This document shows, piece after piece, positions 8,853-17,701 of a stretch of DNA of 44,116 nucleotides. The number at the start of each line of letters is the position of its first letter. The first letter of the stretch is position 1. Under the pieces are notes generated by a model that saw nothing but the letters and a program-made list of their open reading frames with translations, was not told the DNA's origin and ran no database searches. The position numbers and the translations under genes were made by a program. This stretch comes from Terriglobales bacterium (GTDB taxonomy: Bacteria > Acidobacteriota > Terriglobia > Bryobacterales > Bryobacteraceae), in contig JAJFUV010000356.1 in the NCBI GenBank assembly GCA_021372245.1, positions 1-44,116 of the forward strand, in the 5' to 3' direction.

Positions 8853-11660
8853 ATGAGCTTCCGGATCAGTGGATTGGCCGTGGTAATGTCTCTTTTCGCC
8901 GGTATTCCGGTGCCCGCCGAGCCAGTTTATTTCGCAGACACCGGCTATACAAACTTCGACAACTGGTACGCCGAAGTCACCGTCGCACCCGGCCAGTGGA
9001 GGCCCGGGGCGATGTTTCGCTTCGACGCACTCCTCCAGGTAAGCGAGGAGCACATTGCGGCGCTTGGGCGCGCCGGCATCGCCGTGGATGGCTTTTGTGT
9101 CCTGATCACCGCCGAACGCACTTTCGACGCGGACGGCTGGCTCCGGCTGGCGAGCGACGAGCGGATGTCCACGCTGATCACGCCGACCGGCATGCCCATC
9201 GAAGGCGGCGTGCAAGGTGCCGTGACAACACGCTTCGGCTATGGATTTCGTACGCCTGTGGATCTGCTATTGACGCGGCGCCTGTTCGGAATCAGTCGCG
9301 ATACCGACCGTGTCGAGGTCCCCTTCATGGCGCGCAAAATCCTGCCCGCAGATCTTCCCCCCGGCATCTACCGCATTCGACTGGACTTCGGAGTGACGTC
9401 CGGTACCCGGCGATTCAGCTTGAACGGAGAGGCATTCACCAAACGGCCGTTCTTCAAAGGCCAGCCGACTGAATCGCACCTCTACTCGCCGCCGATTCCC
9501 GCCAGTGGACCGGACGTTCGAGGGCGATTCATAGATGCGCTGACGCTTCAAGCCAGAATCCCCTGGGTGCTTCTTGGCAATTACAACTCCAATGGTTATC
9601 GAGGTGTTGTTGCGGACGAGGACAAGGGAAACTTCGGCGTTTCGGGACGCAATCTGATCCAGGGCGACGTAATCCTGCCTCTGTACGACGATCAGGGGAG
9701 GAAGTTGTCCTATTCGCTTGAACCTCAGTTTCCCGCGGACACGATCGAGCTCCGTTCCAACATTCCATGGAGTTACACAAGCGGAGAACTTTCGATCAAG
9801 GTGACGGGGCCCGATGGGAAAACAGTCGATCTGGGCACGGCTCCTTTCGTGGGCAAGACGGGACAGTGGCCGACGACGAAGCGCTCCACCTTTACGGCGT
9901 GGAAACCTTCCACTTACGGCCAATATACTGTCGCGGCGAAAGGCTGGCTCCGCGATGTCTGGGGTAACCGCTATGAGGGCGGCGGAACTTACCGCTTCTG
10001 GATCGCGAAACGGATGACGCTGGCGACTGCCACGTTTCAAGGCAATTCCTATCCTGTCGGCGACGCTTATGGACGCGCTATCGGCTTCGCTCCAGCGGTC
10101 CCGGCCGACGTCGAGGTGACGGCCACGCTATACCCGAATTCCGATTCCGGCGGAGCCCGGACAATCAAGTACAGCGGTAAAGCCACAAATGGCGGAATCT
10201 TCACTGGCGCGCAGGGGATGAAGTCTTTGCCTTTCGACGCGGCGGGAGAGTACGTGGCTCAAGTTCTGGCGCGTTACACCGATCAGGATGGACATCTCTG
10301 GATCTGCAGCATGAGCCACGCGGGAGTCGTGTACCCAAAGGATAGCCCCATCGTCGCCCACGGCAAGAAGGTCACCATCAAGGGTAAGTATGTCGATCGC
10401 GGCAACACAGAATTTGAAGGTCATGTGCATGAAGAAACGGGAGAGTCGCACCTCGCCCACATTAACTTCCCGTACCAGTCCGGAGACGTGCTGCTGATTG
10501 CGAGCGAACAACAAGGCGCCAACAAGATCGAGCCAGTTCTGACTTACGAATGGAAAGACAACCCGCGGCCTTACGAATCCCGTCTCCAGGGCGTTGGCGT
10601 CAGCAACGTGCAGCTTCGCACCTCGAACGGTTACTCGCCGCACCTGTTTCCCGAGTACATCACGGACTGGGAATACTATTACGCCGGCGCTCCCCGGCCG
10701 GGCTTCATGTCACGGTTCCTGGTTGGCGAGGACGGTGTGCGCGCTCCGTACTGGCCGACCAGCCCCAACAGTTTCGGAGGACAGATCAACGCGTCGCGCA
10801 ACGGCGATCTTCCGGGTGACATCTACCGGCTCGTCGGCGGAGTCGTGGTCCGGCGAAAAGACAAACCGCCCGCATATGCCGGCTACCTGTCCAGCGCTTT
10901 CCTGTTGCCGAAAGGAACGAACAACAATCGGGTGATCGCTCCCGGATCGGAAGACTTGATCGGTTCCGACGGGAGCAGAGCACGCCTGTTCCTAGTGGGT
11001 ACGCGGCCCGGAATGCTGTACGAAACGGGCACCGTGTTCGTTCCGGCCGTGCAGATCGACCCCGTCCTTCCGGCCACGGTCAACTTCGCTCTCACCTATC
11101 CCGACGGGAGAGAAAAGATCGCCCAAGGCACAGGTGACGCGATGGGGTCTTTCGCGGGAAAGGAGAGATGGGTGCTCGACGTCCCGGGCGTCTACCGATT
11201 CCATCTCGAAGCGGACTGGGAGGGGTACAGAGGCCGAATGCCCGGTCTGCCTCCCGAAGGAGGAACTATCTACGTCGTCGAGAAGGATAGACCAGAAGGC
11301 GCAACGGGTCTGCGGTTCGACTTACCTCCCGAGTCCTCATTTGCGCCCGACCGCGACGTGACCATCTCCGGTTCAAGCACCGCACAGTCGATCCACTTCG
11401 CGGCGGTCATTCCAGGCGCCGTGATCGATCAGGGAGTTTTGCCGGTTGTGAACGGCAAGTTCTCCTATCGCCTCGATCCGAAAGCCATCGAGGCGCGTAC
11501 GCCGACCTACGACACGGCGTACCTTCCGACGAAGACCCCGGAGATCAAGGACGTGATCCACCTGACCTTCTTCTCGAAAGAGACGACGCCTAGCGGCGTT
11601 CCCTACCATTGTTTCCATCGGTTGGTCGTGCGGGGGAACCGGATCTTCTACACGAGATAG
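8853..11660 (+). CDS. Large secreted protein of unknown function
   Basis: 935 residues. The second ATG of the reading frame (8853) is chosen because a perfect AGGAGG (8841-8846) ends 6 bases before it, whereas the first ATG (8847) touches that site. A signal peptide is clear, with likely cleavage after PVPA (about residue 22). The chain is beta-rich, with several segments like immunoglobulin-type domains (for example YVAQVLARYTDQDGHL and YRFHLEADWEGYRG), a His-rich segment near residues 520-545 (EGHVHEETGESHLAHINF), and no recognised catalytic signature. It is divergent from the esterase/GH2 operon, which suggests a part in the same glycan task, but this is only positional. I do not recognise the family. 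Confidence 0.85.
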   Translation: MSFRISGLAVVMSLFAGIPVPAEPVYFADTGYTNFDNWYAEVTVAPGQWRPGAMFRFDALLQVSEEHIAALGRAGIAVDGFCVLITAERTFDADGWLRLASDERMSTLITPTGMPIEGGVQGAVTTRFGYGFRTPVDLLLTRRLFGISRDTDRVEVPFMARKILPADLPPGIYRIRLDFGVTSGTRRFSLNGEAFTKRPFFKGQPTESHLYSPPIPASGPDVRGRFIDALTLQARIPWVLLGNYNSNGYRGVVADEDKGNFGVSGRNLIQGDVILPLYDDQGRKLSYSLEPQFPADTIELRSNIPWSYTSGELSIKVTGPDGKTVDLGTAPFVGKTGQWPTTKRSTFTAWKPSTYGQYTVAAKGWLRDVWGNRYEGGGTYRFWIAKRMTLATATFQGNSYPVGDAYGRAIGFAPAVPADVEVTATLYPNSDSGGARTIKYSGKATNGGIFTGAQGMKSLPFDAAGEYVAQVLARYTDQDGHLWICSMSHAGVVYPKDSPIVAHGKKVTIKGKYVDRGNTEFEGHVHEETGESHLAHINFPYQSGDVLLIASEQQGANKIEPVLTYEWKDNPRPYESRLQGVGVSNVQLRTSNGYSPHLFPEYITDWEYYYAGAPRPGFMSRFLVGEDGVRAPYWPTSPNSFGGQINASRNGDLPGDIYRLVGGVVVRRKDKPPAYAGYLSSAFLLPKGTNNNRVIAPGSEDLIGSDGSRARLFLVGTRPGMLYETGTVFVPAVQIDPVLPATVNFALTYPDGREKIAQGTGDAMGSFAGKERWVLDVPGVYRFHLEADWEGYRGRMPGLPPEGGTIYVVEKDRPEGATGLRFDLPPESSFAPDRDVTISGSSTAQSIHFAAVIPGAVIDQGVLPVVNGKFSYRLDPKAIEARTPTYDTAYLPTKTPEIKDVIHLTFFSKETTPSGVPYHCFHRLVVRGNRIFYTR

Positions 11661-11700
11661 CGGACGCGTGCCGTCGTTACGTCGCTCCGGATTCAAACGA

Positions 11701-12744
11701 TTACTCCGTCGCGCAGAGCACGATCTTGCCTACCACGCCTCCCTTCTCGAGCAATTCTTGCGCCTGTCGCGCCTCGGCAAAGCGAAATCGCTGCGCAATC
11801 AGCGGCTTGATCTCTTTCCGTTGAAGAAGGTCAAACAAGGCCTTCAGATCCTGTTGAAACATTGCCGGTCTCAGTCGTTTAAGCGTTTGGATGCTGTAGG
11901 GAACCACACGCCTTTGGCCTGGGAGAAGCCAGCCGCCAGCAATGTACAACCCGAACAGGGCAGTTCCACGGAAGCGTTGACGACGGCCAGGACGCCCTGA
12001 AGTCAATCCCTCCCCGCGCAACGAGGTGCTAAGGCCATAGCCCACCACCCTCCCGCCAGGACGAAGAGCCTTGCGGGATTGCCAAAGGTGGGGACCAGCG
12101 ATGGGGTCAAAGACGGCGTCCACTCCCTCCCTCGTGAGGCGGTGGATCTCTTTCACGAAGTCCTGATGCTGGTAATCAATTGGAACACCACCGAGGCCGG
12201 ATACGGCCGGTGCGCCCCGCGACGAACAGGTGCCGTACATCTCCAACCCGGCGACGCGTCCAAGTTGCAAGAGTGCCGTGCCCACACCACCCGCGGCACC
12301 GTGAATCAGCACGCGCTGGCCCTCTCTGACCTTGGCCGAGCGATGCAGCATCTGGTACGCAGTGATGTAGTTCAGGATGAGACTGACAGTTTCCGCGGGG
12401 TCCAACCCGGACGGCACCGGCACCAGTTCCAGTTGCGGCAGGCAGGCGAACTCAGCGTATGCGCCGCTGATCGGCATCGCGGCAACTACCTGGCCAGGTT
12501 CGATTCCAGAGACACCATCGCCGAGTCGATCCACCACGCCGACCAGATCCCAGCCCGGGGTGAAGGGCACACGGGGCGTCTCGGGATGAATGCCCTCTCG
12601 CGCCATCACGTCCGGCAAGGAGACACCCGCCGCCAGCACTCTCACCCGCACTTCACCGCGCTTCGGCTCGGGGCACTCGTCTTCAACTACTTGCAGCGCA
12701 TCGGGCCCGCCATAGTGGGTGACGATGATTCGCGTGTACCTCAC
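11701..12744 (-). CDS. Zinc-independent medium-chain dehydrogenase (quinone oxidoreductase-like)
   Basis: 347 residues from GTG at 12744, preceded by AAGAGG and further up AAGGGGG; an in-frame TTG at 12765 would add 7 residues. The GroES-like N-terminal domain includes PGWDLVGVV (about residues 63-71), and the Rossmann domain carries HGAAGGVGTA (about 148-157), the cofactor-binding motif of NADPH:quinone oxidoreductases and related enoyl reductases. The structural-zinc cysteine cluster of true alcohol dehydrogenases is absent. It probably reduces quinones or activated alkenes with NADPH in the cytoplasm. It lies 101 bases after the HtrA-type protease gene on the same strand. Confidence 0.88.
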   Translation of the reverse strand: MRYTRIIVTHYGGPDALQVVEDECPEPKRGEVRVRVLAAGVSLPDVMAREGIHPETPRVPFTPGWDLVGVVDRLGDGVSGIEPGQVVAAMPISGAYAEFACLPQLELVPVPSGLDPAETVSLILNYITAYQMLHRSAKVREGQRVLIHGAAGGVGTALLQLGRVAGLEMYGTCSSRGAPAVSGLGGVPIDYQHQDFVKEIHRLTREGVDAVFDPIAGPHLWQSRKALRPGGRVVGYGLSTSLRGEGLTSGRPGRRQRFRGTALFGLYIAGGWLLPGQRRVVPYSIQTLKRLRPAMFQQDLKALFDLLQRKEIKPLIAQRFRFAEARQAQELLEKGGVVGKIVLCATE

Positions 12745-12845
12745 GAACCTCTTGCCCCCTTGCAAGTATGCGGCCCTGGACGCTTGAACTTGTCGAGCGG
12801 CACCGAGGCATCTAGCGACCGCAAGCGGCCGGCGGATCTGCTCAT

Positions 12846-14261
12846 TCAGTCCAGCACAAATGCCTGGTAAACCAACTGCCCTCCCCGCTCCAATAGGAGC
12901 GCCACGGGGTCCCCCGATTTCTTTTCCGAGAGCGCGGAGTTCAATTCCTCAAGTGAAGCGATACGCTTACCGTTGAATTCGTAAATCACATCACCAGGTT
13001 GAAGTCCGGGATTGAAGGCAGCATATTCGGCCGGTATCGCCACCACAGCCACACCTTCCAGGCGACGCAGATCGGAAAGGATGGCGGTGACCTTCTCATC
13101 CAACGTGGCTGCCATGATTCCGAGGCGGCTTACAACCTGGGCGGTTCCGCTCGCCAGATCCTCCAACTTGCCGGGTTCGGGCGGACGCTCCAGGACGGTG
13201 ACGACCTTGGTCAATCGATCATGTCCGCGCAGGATATCGATGCTGAGCTGGTCGCCGATTCTGTGCTGGAATATAGTAGCCGTGAACCTGAGCGAACTGG
13301 TCATAGGCTTGCTGTTGACGTTCAAGATGAGGTCACCTGTTTGCAACCCGCCGGCTTCGGCGGCGCCATGAGGAGCAACATCGGATAGAATCACCCCGGA
13401 ATGTCGCTCCAGGCCCAGAGCGGTGGCCAGTGTTGGTGTGACTTCTTCTACGATGACTCCAATGGCACCTCTGCGCATGCGCCCCCCGGCCCGAAGTTCG
13501 CGGTAGACCCGGCTCACGACGTTGCTGGGAATGGCGAAGCCGATGCCCTCGCTGCCGCCGGACTGCGTAAGGATCAGCGTATTGATGCCAACGATGCGGC
13601 CCTCACTGTCTAGAAGCGGTCCGCCGCTGTTACCCGGATTGATGGGCGCGTCGGTCTGTATATAGAACATCGGGTGGTCTGGCCGCAGGTGCCGGACTGG
13701 TGCACTCACAAAGCCCACCGTAAGCGTATTCTCAAGCCCCAGCGGACTGCCCAGCGCCAGGACCACCTGACCTTGGCGAACAGATTCAGAGTCGAAGAAC
13801 GCAAGCGTCGGCAGATTGTGCGCGTCGATCTTCAGAAGGGCCAGGTCTGTCTCGCGATCCAGGCCGACGATCTTGCCCGGAACGTGGCGGTGGCCTTCCG
13901 CATGCGCCTGGGGCCCGTGATCGATGACGCTGACCGAGATGCGGGTGGCCCCTTTCACAACGTGAGCGTTGGTGATGATGTAGCCGTCCGGATCTACGAT
14001 CACACCAGAACCCGAGACCGTCTTTTGAGCCAGAAAACCTGCGGGTTCCTCTTCGTCCTCATCCAACGGGGCCCGCGTCCTGACCTCGAGTTGGACCACG
14101 GACGGGCTCGCGTTGCGGGCTACCTCCTCAATGGCGGCGCCGAATTCCGCCAGGGTGCGAGAGCGCCCACCTGCCGGCGGTGTGTTAGTCTGCAACGCCA
14201 CGGTCGAAGTTGCCGCGCAGATCATGATGCCAAGGATCGAGGTCCGGATCTGAAATCCCAT
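12846..14261 (-). CDS. HtrA/DegP-type serine protease with two PDZ domains
   Basis: 471 residues. A signal peptide (about residues 1-23) exports it to the periplasm. The trypsin-like domain has the full triad: His100 in TNAHVV, Asp139 in RETDLALLKI and Ser212 in GNSGGPLL. PDZ1 spans about residues 265-355 and PDZ2 about 370-468, where AEYAAFNPGLQPGDVIYEFNG is the typical binding-groove region. This layout is that of DegP/DegQ, which remove misfolded envelope proteins. An AGGA ribosome site sits about 8 bases before the ATG. An acidic linker (DEDEEE, about residues 68-72) lies in the LA-loop region just before the first protease strands. There are no clear regulators next to it. Confidence 0.93.
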   Translation of the reverse strand: MGFQIRTSILGIMICAATSTVALQTNTPPAGGRSRTLAEFGAAIEEVARNASPSVVQLEVRTRAPLDEDEEEPAGFLAQKTVSGSGVIVDPDGYIITNAHVVKGATRISVSVIDHGPQAHAEGHRHVPGKIVGLDRETDLALLKIDAHNLPTLAFFDSESVRQGQVVLALGSPLGLENTLTVGFVSAPVRHLRPDHPMFYIQTDAPINPGNSGGPLLDSEGRIVGINTLILTQSGGSEGIGFAIPSNVVSRVYRELRAGGRMRRGAIGVIVEEVTPTLATALGLERHSGVILSDVAPHGAAEAGGLQTGDLILNVNSKPMTSSLRFTATIFQHRIGDQLSIDILRGHDRLTKVVTVLERPPEPGKLEDLASGTAQVVSRLGIMAATLDEKVTAILSDLRRLEGVAVVAIPAEYAAFNPGLQPGDVIYEFNGKRIASLEELNSALSEKKSGDPVALLLERGGQLVYQAFVLD

Positions 14262-14478
14262 CTGAGCTTTCCTGTTGCCCCCGATTATACATCCCAGCGA
14301 CCTGGCGGCCGTCGCCTAACGCGCTGGACCGTGGCTCCGGAGGTCATGAGGCGCAGAGGAAGCCTTTACATGGGGATAGACCCGGGAGACCGGTGGTGTT
14401 GTCTGCAGATCTGGCTGCGTACTACTGATCCGCGATGCTGCCTTGTCCGGCGGCGTAGGCGTATGTTTGCCGCGCGCC

Positions 14479-14961
14479 TCAGGCAGTCTTGCGCTTCGCC
14501 ATCTGCGCGAAGAATTCTTCGGCTCGTTTTTTCAACTCGCCATGGGAGACGTCTTCTATGTGGGTCGCCAAGCCCCACTGGTGGCCGAATGGGTCGGACA
14601 GCTTACCATAACGATCGCCCCAGAACATATCTGCGACAGGCATGGTCGCGGTAGCGCCCGCGGACACCGCCTGCTGGTAAGCGGAATCGACATCCGGCAC
14701 GTAAAGAAACAGTTGGCAGGTGGTCCCACCGAGCGTTTGCGGCGAACTGCAGCCCGTTCCCGGAAATTCGTCCGAGAGCATGATTCGCGAGTCGCCAATC
14801 TTGATCTCCGCGTGCATCACGCCCTTTCCACCGGGCCCTGGCATGCGTTCCACTTCCTCAGCGCCGAAAGCGCGTTTGTAGAACTCGATTGCCGCGGCTG
14901 CATCTTTCACCATCACATACGGCGTGATAGAGTGGCATCCCTCTGGTATAGGCTTAGCCAT
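14479..14961 (-). CDS. VOC-family (glyoxalase/PhnB-like) protein
   Basis: 160 residues with no signal peptide, so cytoplasmic. Two beta-alpha-beta-beta-beta modules are visible: the first begins ITPYVMVKDAAAAIEFYKRA and the second begins QLFLYVPDVDSAYQQAVSAG. DRYGKLSDPFGHQWGLATH is the typical end of PhnB-like members. These proteins bind a metal or act as dioxygenase, isomerase or drug-binding folds; the substrate cannot be inferred. GGAGGG lies 8 to 9 bases before the ATG. The charged C-terminal helix (about 138-160) is an extension past the fold. It is monocistronic, divergent from the PLP-enzyme operon at 15134. Confidence 0.88.
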   Translation of the reverse strand: MAKPIPEGCHSITPYVMVKDAAAAIEFYKRAFGAEEVERMPGPGGKGVMHAEIKIGDSRIMLSDEFPGTGCSSPQTLGGTTCQLFLYVPDVDSAYQQAVSAGATATMPVADMFWGDRYGKLSDPFGHQWGLATHIEDVSHGELKKRAEEFFAQMAKRKTA

Positions 14962-15133
14962 GTTGAAAATCCCTCCCGAGTGTTTGTGAACAGCGCTACT
15001 GCTGAATTTCCCAGTGCTTCCAGGTTAACTCCTAAAGCGACCTTGGGCAACGACCCGGCGGGGAATCAGAGACTCCGGTATCATTGCATGTTGATTCCTG
15101 CTAGTGTCAAGGCAATTGGAGGAGAAGACCGTC

Positions 15134-16429
15134 GTGTACAAGCCGAACTTCCTGGCCAGTCGTCGAACTTTCGCGCGGACCATCGCCGCCGCGCCACTGG
15201 TGGCATCCCTGGCTGCCAAAGACGCGATCGCGGGCGTGCGCGGCCGGAAGGAGGACATCTACCGGCGCATTGGCGTGCGGCCCCTCATCAATGCGCGCGG
15301 CACCTGGACCTACCTCAGCGGGTCGCTCGAACTGCCGGAAGTCCGGCAGGCGAAGCAGGAGGCCGCGATGCACTTCGTGGACATCTTTGAGCTGCAGCGC
15401 GGCGTCGGCAGAAGGTTGGCCGAGCTATCCGGCGCGGAGTCCGGCATCGTGACATCCGGCGCCGCCGGCGCCATGGCGGCGGCCACGGCAGCGTGCATCG
15501 CGGGCACAGATCCAAAGAAGGTCTGGCAACTGCCGGACACCACGGGCCTCAAGAGCGAGGTCATCATGTTCGGTGGGCGCAACGCTTTCGACAGCGCCAT
15601 CCGGCTCGCCGGCGGAAAGCTGGTGGTCGCCCGCACGCACGAGGAACTCGAACGCGCGCTGAACGAAAACACAGCCATGGTCTACACCACGGCGCTCGGA
15701 GAGCGGCTCGAGAAAGCGCTTACCATCACGAAGAAGGCGGGCGTTCCCCTGCTGCTCGACGATGCGGCGGGCATTCCGCCGATCGAGAACCTTTCCCTCT
15801 ACGCGCGGATGGGTGTCGACCTTTATACCTTTAGCGGTGGCAAGGGGCTCGCCGGGCCGCAGTGCTCGGGCCTGCTTCTGGGCCGCAAGGACCTTATTGA
15901 AGCCGCGCTGGCTAACTGCAGCCCGTGGGAAGGCGCCGTCTGCCGGGCGATGAAAGTCGGCAAAGAGGAGATCATGGGGTGCCTGGCGGCGGTCGAAGCC
16001 TGGAAGAAGAAGGACCTGAACGCACTCAACAAGGAGTGGGGCGCGCGCGTCGGCCGGATCGCGAAGTTGGTGGAAACCGTGGACGGAGTGACTACGGATA
16101 TCCGGATACCCGAAGGCGGGAACCGCTATCCGACGCTGACGGTGAAGTGGGACGAGACGGCTTTCGCCTTCAGTGTGGCGGACTGTGTGAAACAACTCAG
16201 TGAAGGCGAGCCGCGCATTGAGGTGCTGAGCGCAAGCAATCCCAGCATGGTTCCGGCCGTGCACGAAGAGGGCGATAACCGTCCACGCAAGCGCGAGGGC
16301 CAGCCAGCGCGGCAAAACCGTCTGCAGATTGTGCCCTCGACGCTGCAGTCGGGCGAGGACGTGATCGTCGGCAAGAGGCTGCGCTCGATTCTCGCGCAGG
16401 CGCGCAGTCGAGCGGCGAAACGCGGATGA
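15134..16429 (+). CDS. Exported PLP-dependent enzyme, SelA/DgaE-like
   Basis: 431 residues from GTG at 15134, chosen because GGAGGAG ends about 8 bases upstream. The N-terminus has a twin-arginine-type leader, SRRTFARTIAAAPL (Arg10-Arg11), with a hydrophobic core to about residue 28. The fold-type I PLP core follows: GAAGAMAAATAA (cofactor phosphate region), LLLDDAAGIPP (Asp209/Asp210, pyridine nitrogen) and SGGKGLAGPQ with Lys237 as the Schiff-base lysine. This pattern fits the SelA-like family that includes D-glucosaminate-6-phosphate ammonia-lyase and related beta-eliminating enzymes. Tat export suits an enzyme that takes its cofactor in the cytoplasm. It is followed after 19 bases by the triple-RidA gene. 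The substrate is not known. Confidence 0.85.
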   Translation: MYKPNFLASRRTFARTIAAAPLVASLAAKDAIAGVRGRKEDIYRRIGVRPLINARGTWTYLSGSLELPEVRQAKQEAAMHFVDIFELQRGVGRRLAELSGAESGIVTSGAAGAMAAATAACIAGTDPKKVWQLPDTTGLKSEVIMFGGRNAFDSAIRLAGGKLVVARTHEELERALNENTAMVYTTALGERLEKALTITKKAGVPLLLDDAAGIPPIENLSLYARMGVDLYTFSGGKGLAGPQCSGLLLGRKDLIEAALANCSPWEGAVCRAMKVGKEEIMGCLAAVEAWKKKDLNALNKEWGARVGRIAKLVETVDGVTTDIRIPEGGNRYPTLTVKWDETAFAFSVADCVKQLSEGEPRIEVLSASNPSMVPAVHEEGDNRPRKREGQPARQNRLQIVPSTLQSGEDVIVGKRLRSILAQARSRAAKRG

Positions 16430-16448
16430 TTATCTGACGGAGATAACA

Positions 16449-17648
16449 ATGAAGATCCTGAATGCTCTCTTGGTTGGCTGCGCGCTCCTGGCAACCGCGG
16501 ATGCGGCCGATGTCAAGTTGATCTTTCCTCCCGGAGCGAAGACCGTGGGGCCTTACTCGCCCGGACTGCTGGCAGGCAAATTCCTCTACGTTTCGGGACA
16601 AGGCGCAAAGAACGCAGCGGGCGAATACCCGCCTACGCTCGCCGCCCAGGTGCGCCAGGTTTTCGAGAACATCAAGAACATCGTTACGGCGGGCGGGTTG
16701 ACGATGGACCACGTCGTCTATGCGCAGATGTACATTACCGGCGCCGGCGACTTCGAGGCCGCGCGCGCCGCATGGATCGAGTTGTTCCCGGACGGCGGCC
16801 CCGCGCTGGCGATTCTCGGCATTGCGCGCACCCCCGGCGACACCCCGGTGGAGATCAACGCCGTGGCGGTGAAGGATCTCGCGGCCAAGAAGGCTGTGCG
16901 TCTTCCCGGGAGCCGCACGGGTGGGCCTCCGGACGCCATGATCGCAGGCGACCGTTTGTTCTTCTCGGATTGCTCGGGACAAGGCGAGCCGGGGGCGGAG
17001 GCCGAGGCGACGGCGGCGCTTGCGCGCATGGGCAAGGTTCTCGCCGCGGCCGGCATTGGCTACGACAACGTAGTTTTCGTGAACCCGTACTTGACCGAGG
17101 GCATGGACGCCGGCGTCATGAATCGCGTGTACGCGAAGCACTTCAAGTTCGGGGACACACCGGCGCGGGCCACTATTCACGTGAGCCGGCTGCCTGGCGG
17201 GGCCAACTTGACGTTCACCGGCGTGGCGGCGATGGACATCAGGGCGCGACGGAGCGTCCGTCCGAAGAACATGCCGCCAAGCCCGACCGCGAGCCCGTGC
17301 GTCTTCGTCGCGGATACGTTCTACTGCTCGGCGAAATCGGCGTTCATTCCGGGACCGAACGCCGGCATCTATTCTCCGGACGTGGAGACGCAAGTCCGCC
17401 AAAGCGTGCGCAATCTCCTCGATGGACTGGAGGAGGCGGGCCTCGATCTCGCCAACGTCGTCACGACGAATGTCTACCTTGATGACGTTGAAGAGTTTGC
17501 GAAGATGAACCGGATCTACGCCAGCTATTTCAAACAGCCGTACCCGACCCGCACCACCGTGCAACAACGGCCGCCCGCGCAGCGCAAGGCCAATGACCGC
17601 GATCAGTGGCCGATGCTCGAACAGATCTCGCTCATCGCGGTCAAGTAA
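16449..17648 (+). CDS. Exported protein with three tandem RidA domains
   Basis: 399 residues. A Sec signal peptide (cleavage likely after ATADA, residue 19) is followed by three RidA/YjgF-type domains at about residues 22-145, 150-268 and 272-398. RidA proteins hydrolyse reactive enamine/imine products of PLP enzymes, using an Arg in a P-A-R context. Domain 2 keeps it (Arg240 in TPARATIHV) and domain 3 keeps it (Arg368 in YPTRTTVQQ), but domain 1 has Leu120 instead (GPALAIL), although it alone keeps the downstream VEINAVAV strand. RidA normally forms trimers, so a single chain with three copies could build a pseudo-trimer. GGAG lies about 7 bases before the ATG, and the gene follows the exported PLP enzyme by 19 bases. 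Confidence 0.85.
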   Translation: MKILNALLVGCALLATADAADVKLIFPPGAKTVGPYSPGLLAGKFLYVSGQGAKNAAGEYPPTLAAQVRQVFENIKNIVTAGGLTMDHVVYAQMYITGAGDFEAARAAWIELFPDGGPALAILGIARTPGDTPVEINAVAVKDLAAKKAVRLPGSRTGGPPDAMIAGDRLFFSDCSGQGEPGAEAEATAALARMGKVLAAAGIGYDNVVFVNPYLTEGMDAGVMNRVYAKHFKFGDTPARATIHVSRLPGGANLTFTGVAAMDIRARRSVRPKNMPPSPTASPCVFVADTFYCSAKSAFIPGPNAGIYSPDVETQVRQSVRNLLDGLEEAGLDLANVVTTNVYLDDVEEFAKMNRIYASYFKQPYPTRTTVQQRPPAQRKANDRDQWPMLEQISLIAVK

Positions 17649-17662
17649 CGGCCAGACGGGTG

Positions 17663-17668
17663 TAAAAT
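17663..17668 (+). promoter_or_regulatory. Putative -10 box TAAAAT
   Basis: TAAAAT preceded by GGGTG, 33 bases before the ATG at 17702. No convincing -35 hexamer is seen. It may give the downstream gene its own promoter after the PLP/RidA pair. Confidence 0.3.
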
Positions 17669-17701
17669 CGAAGCGTCAAGGTTCCGTGAGGAGGTAGCAG
17701 T

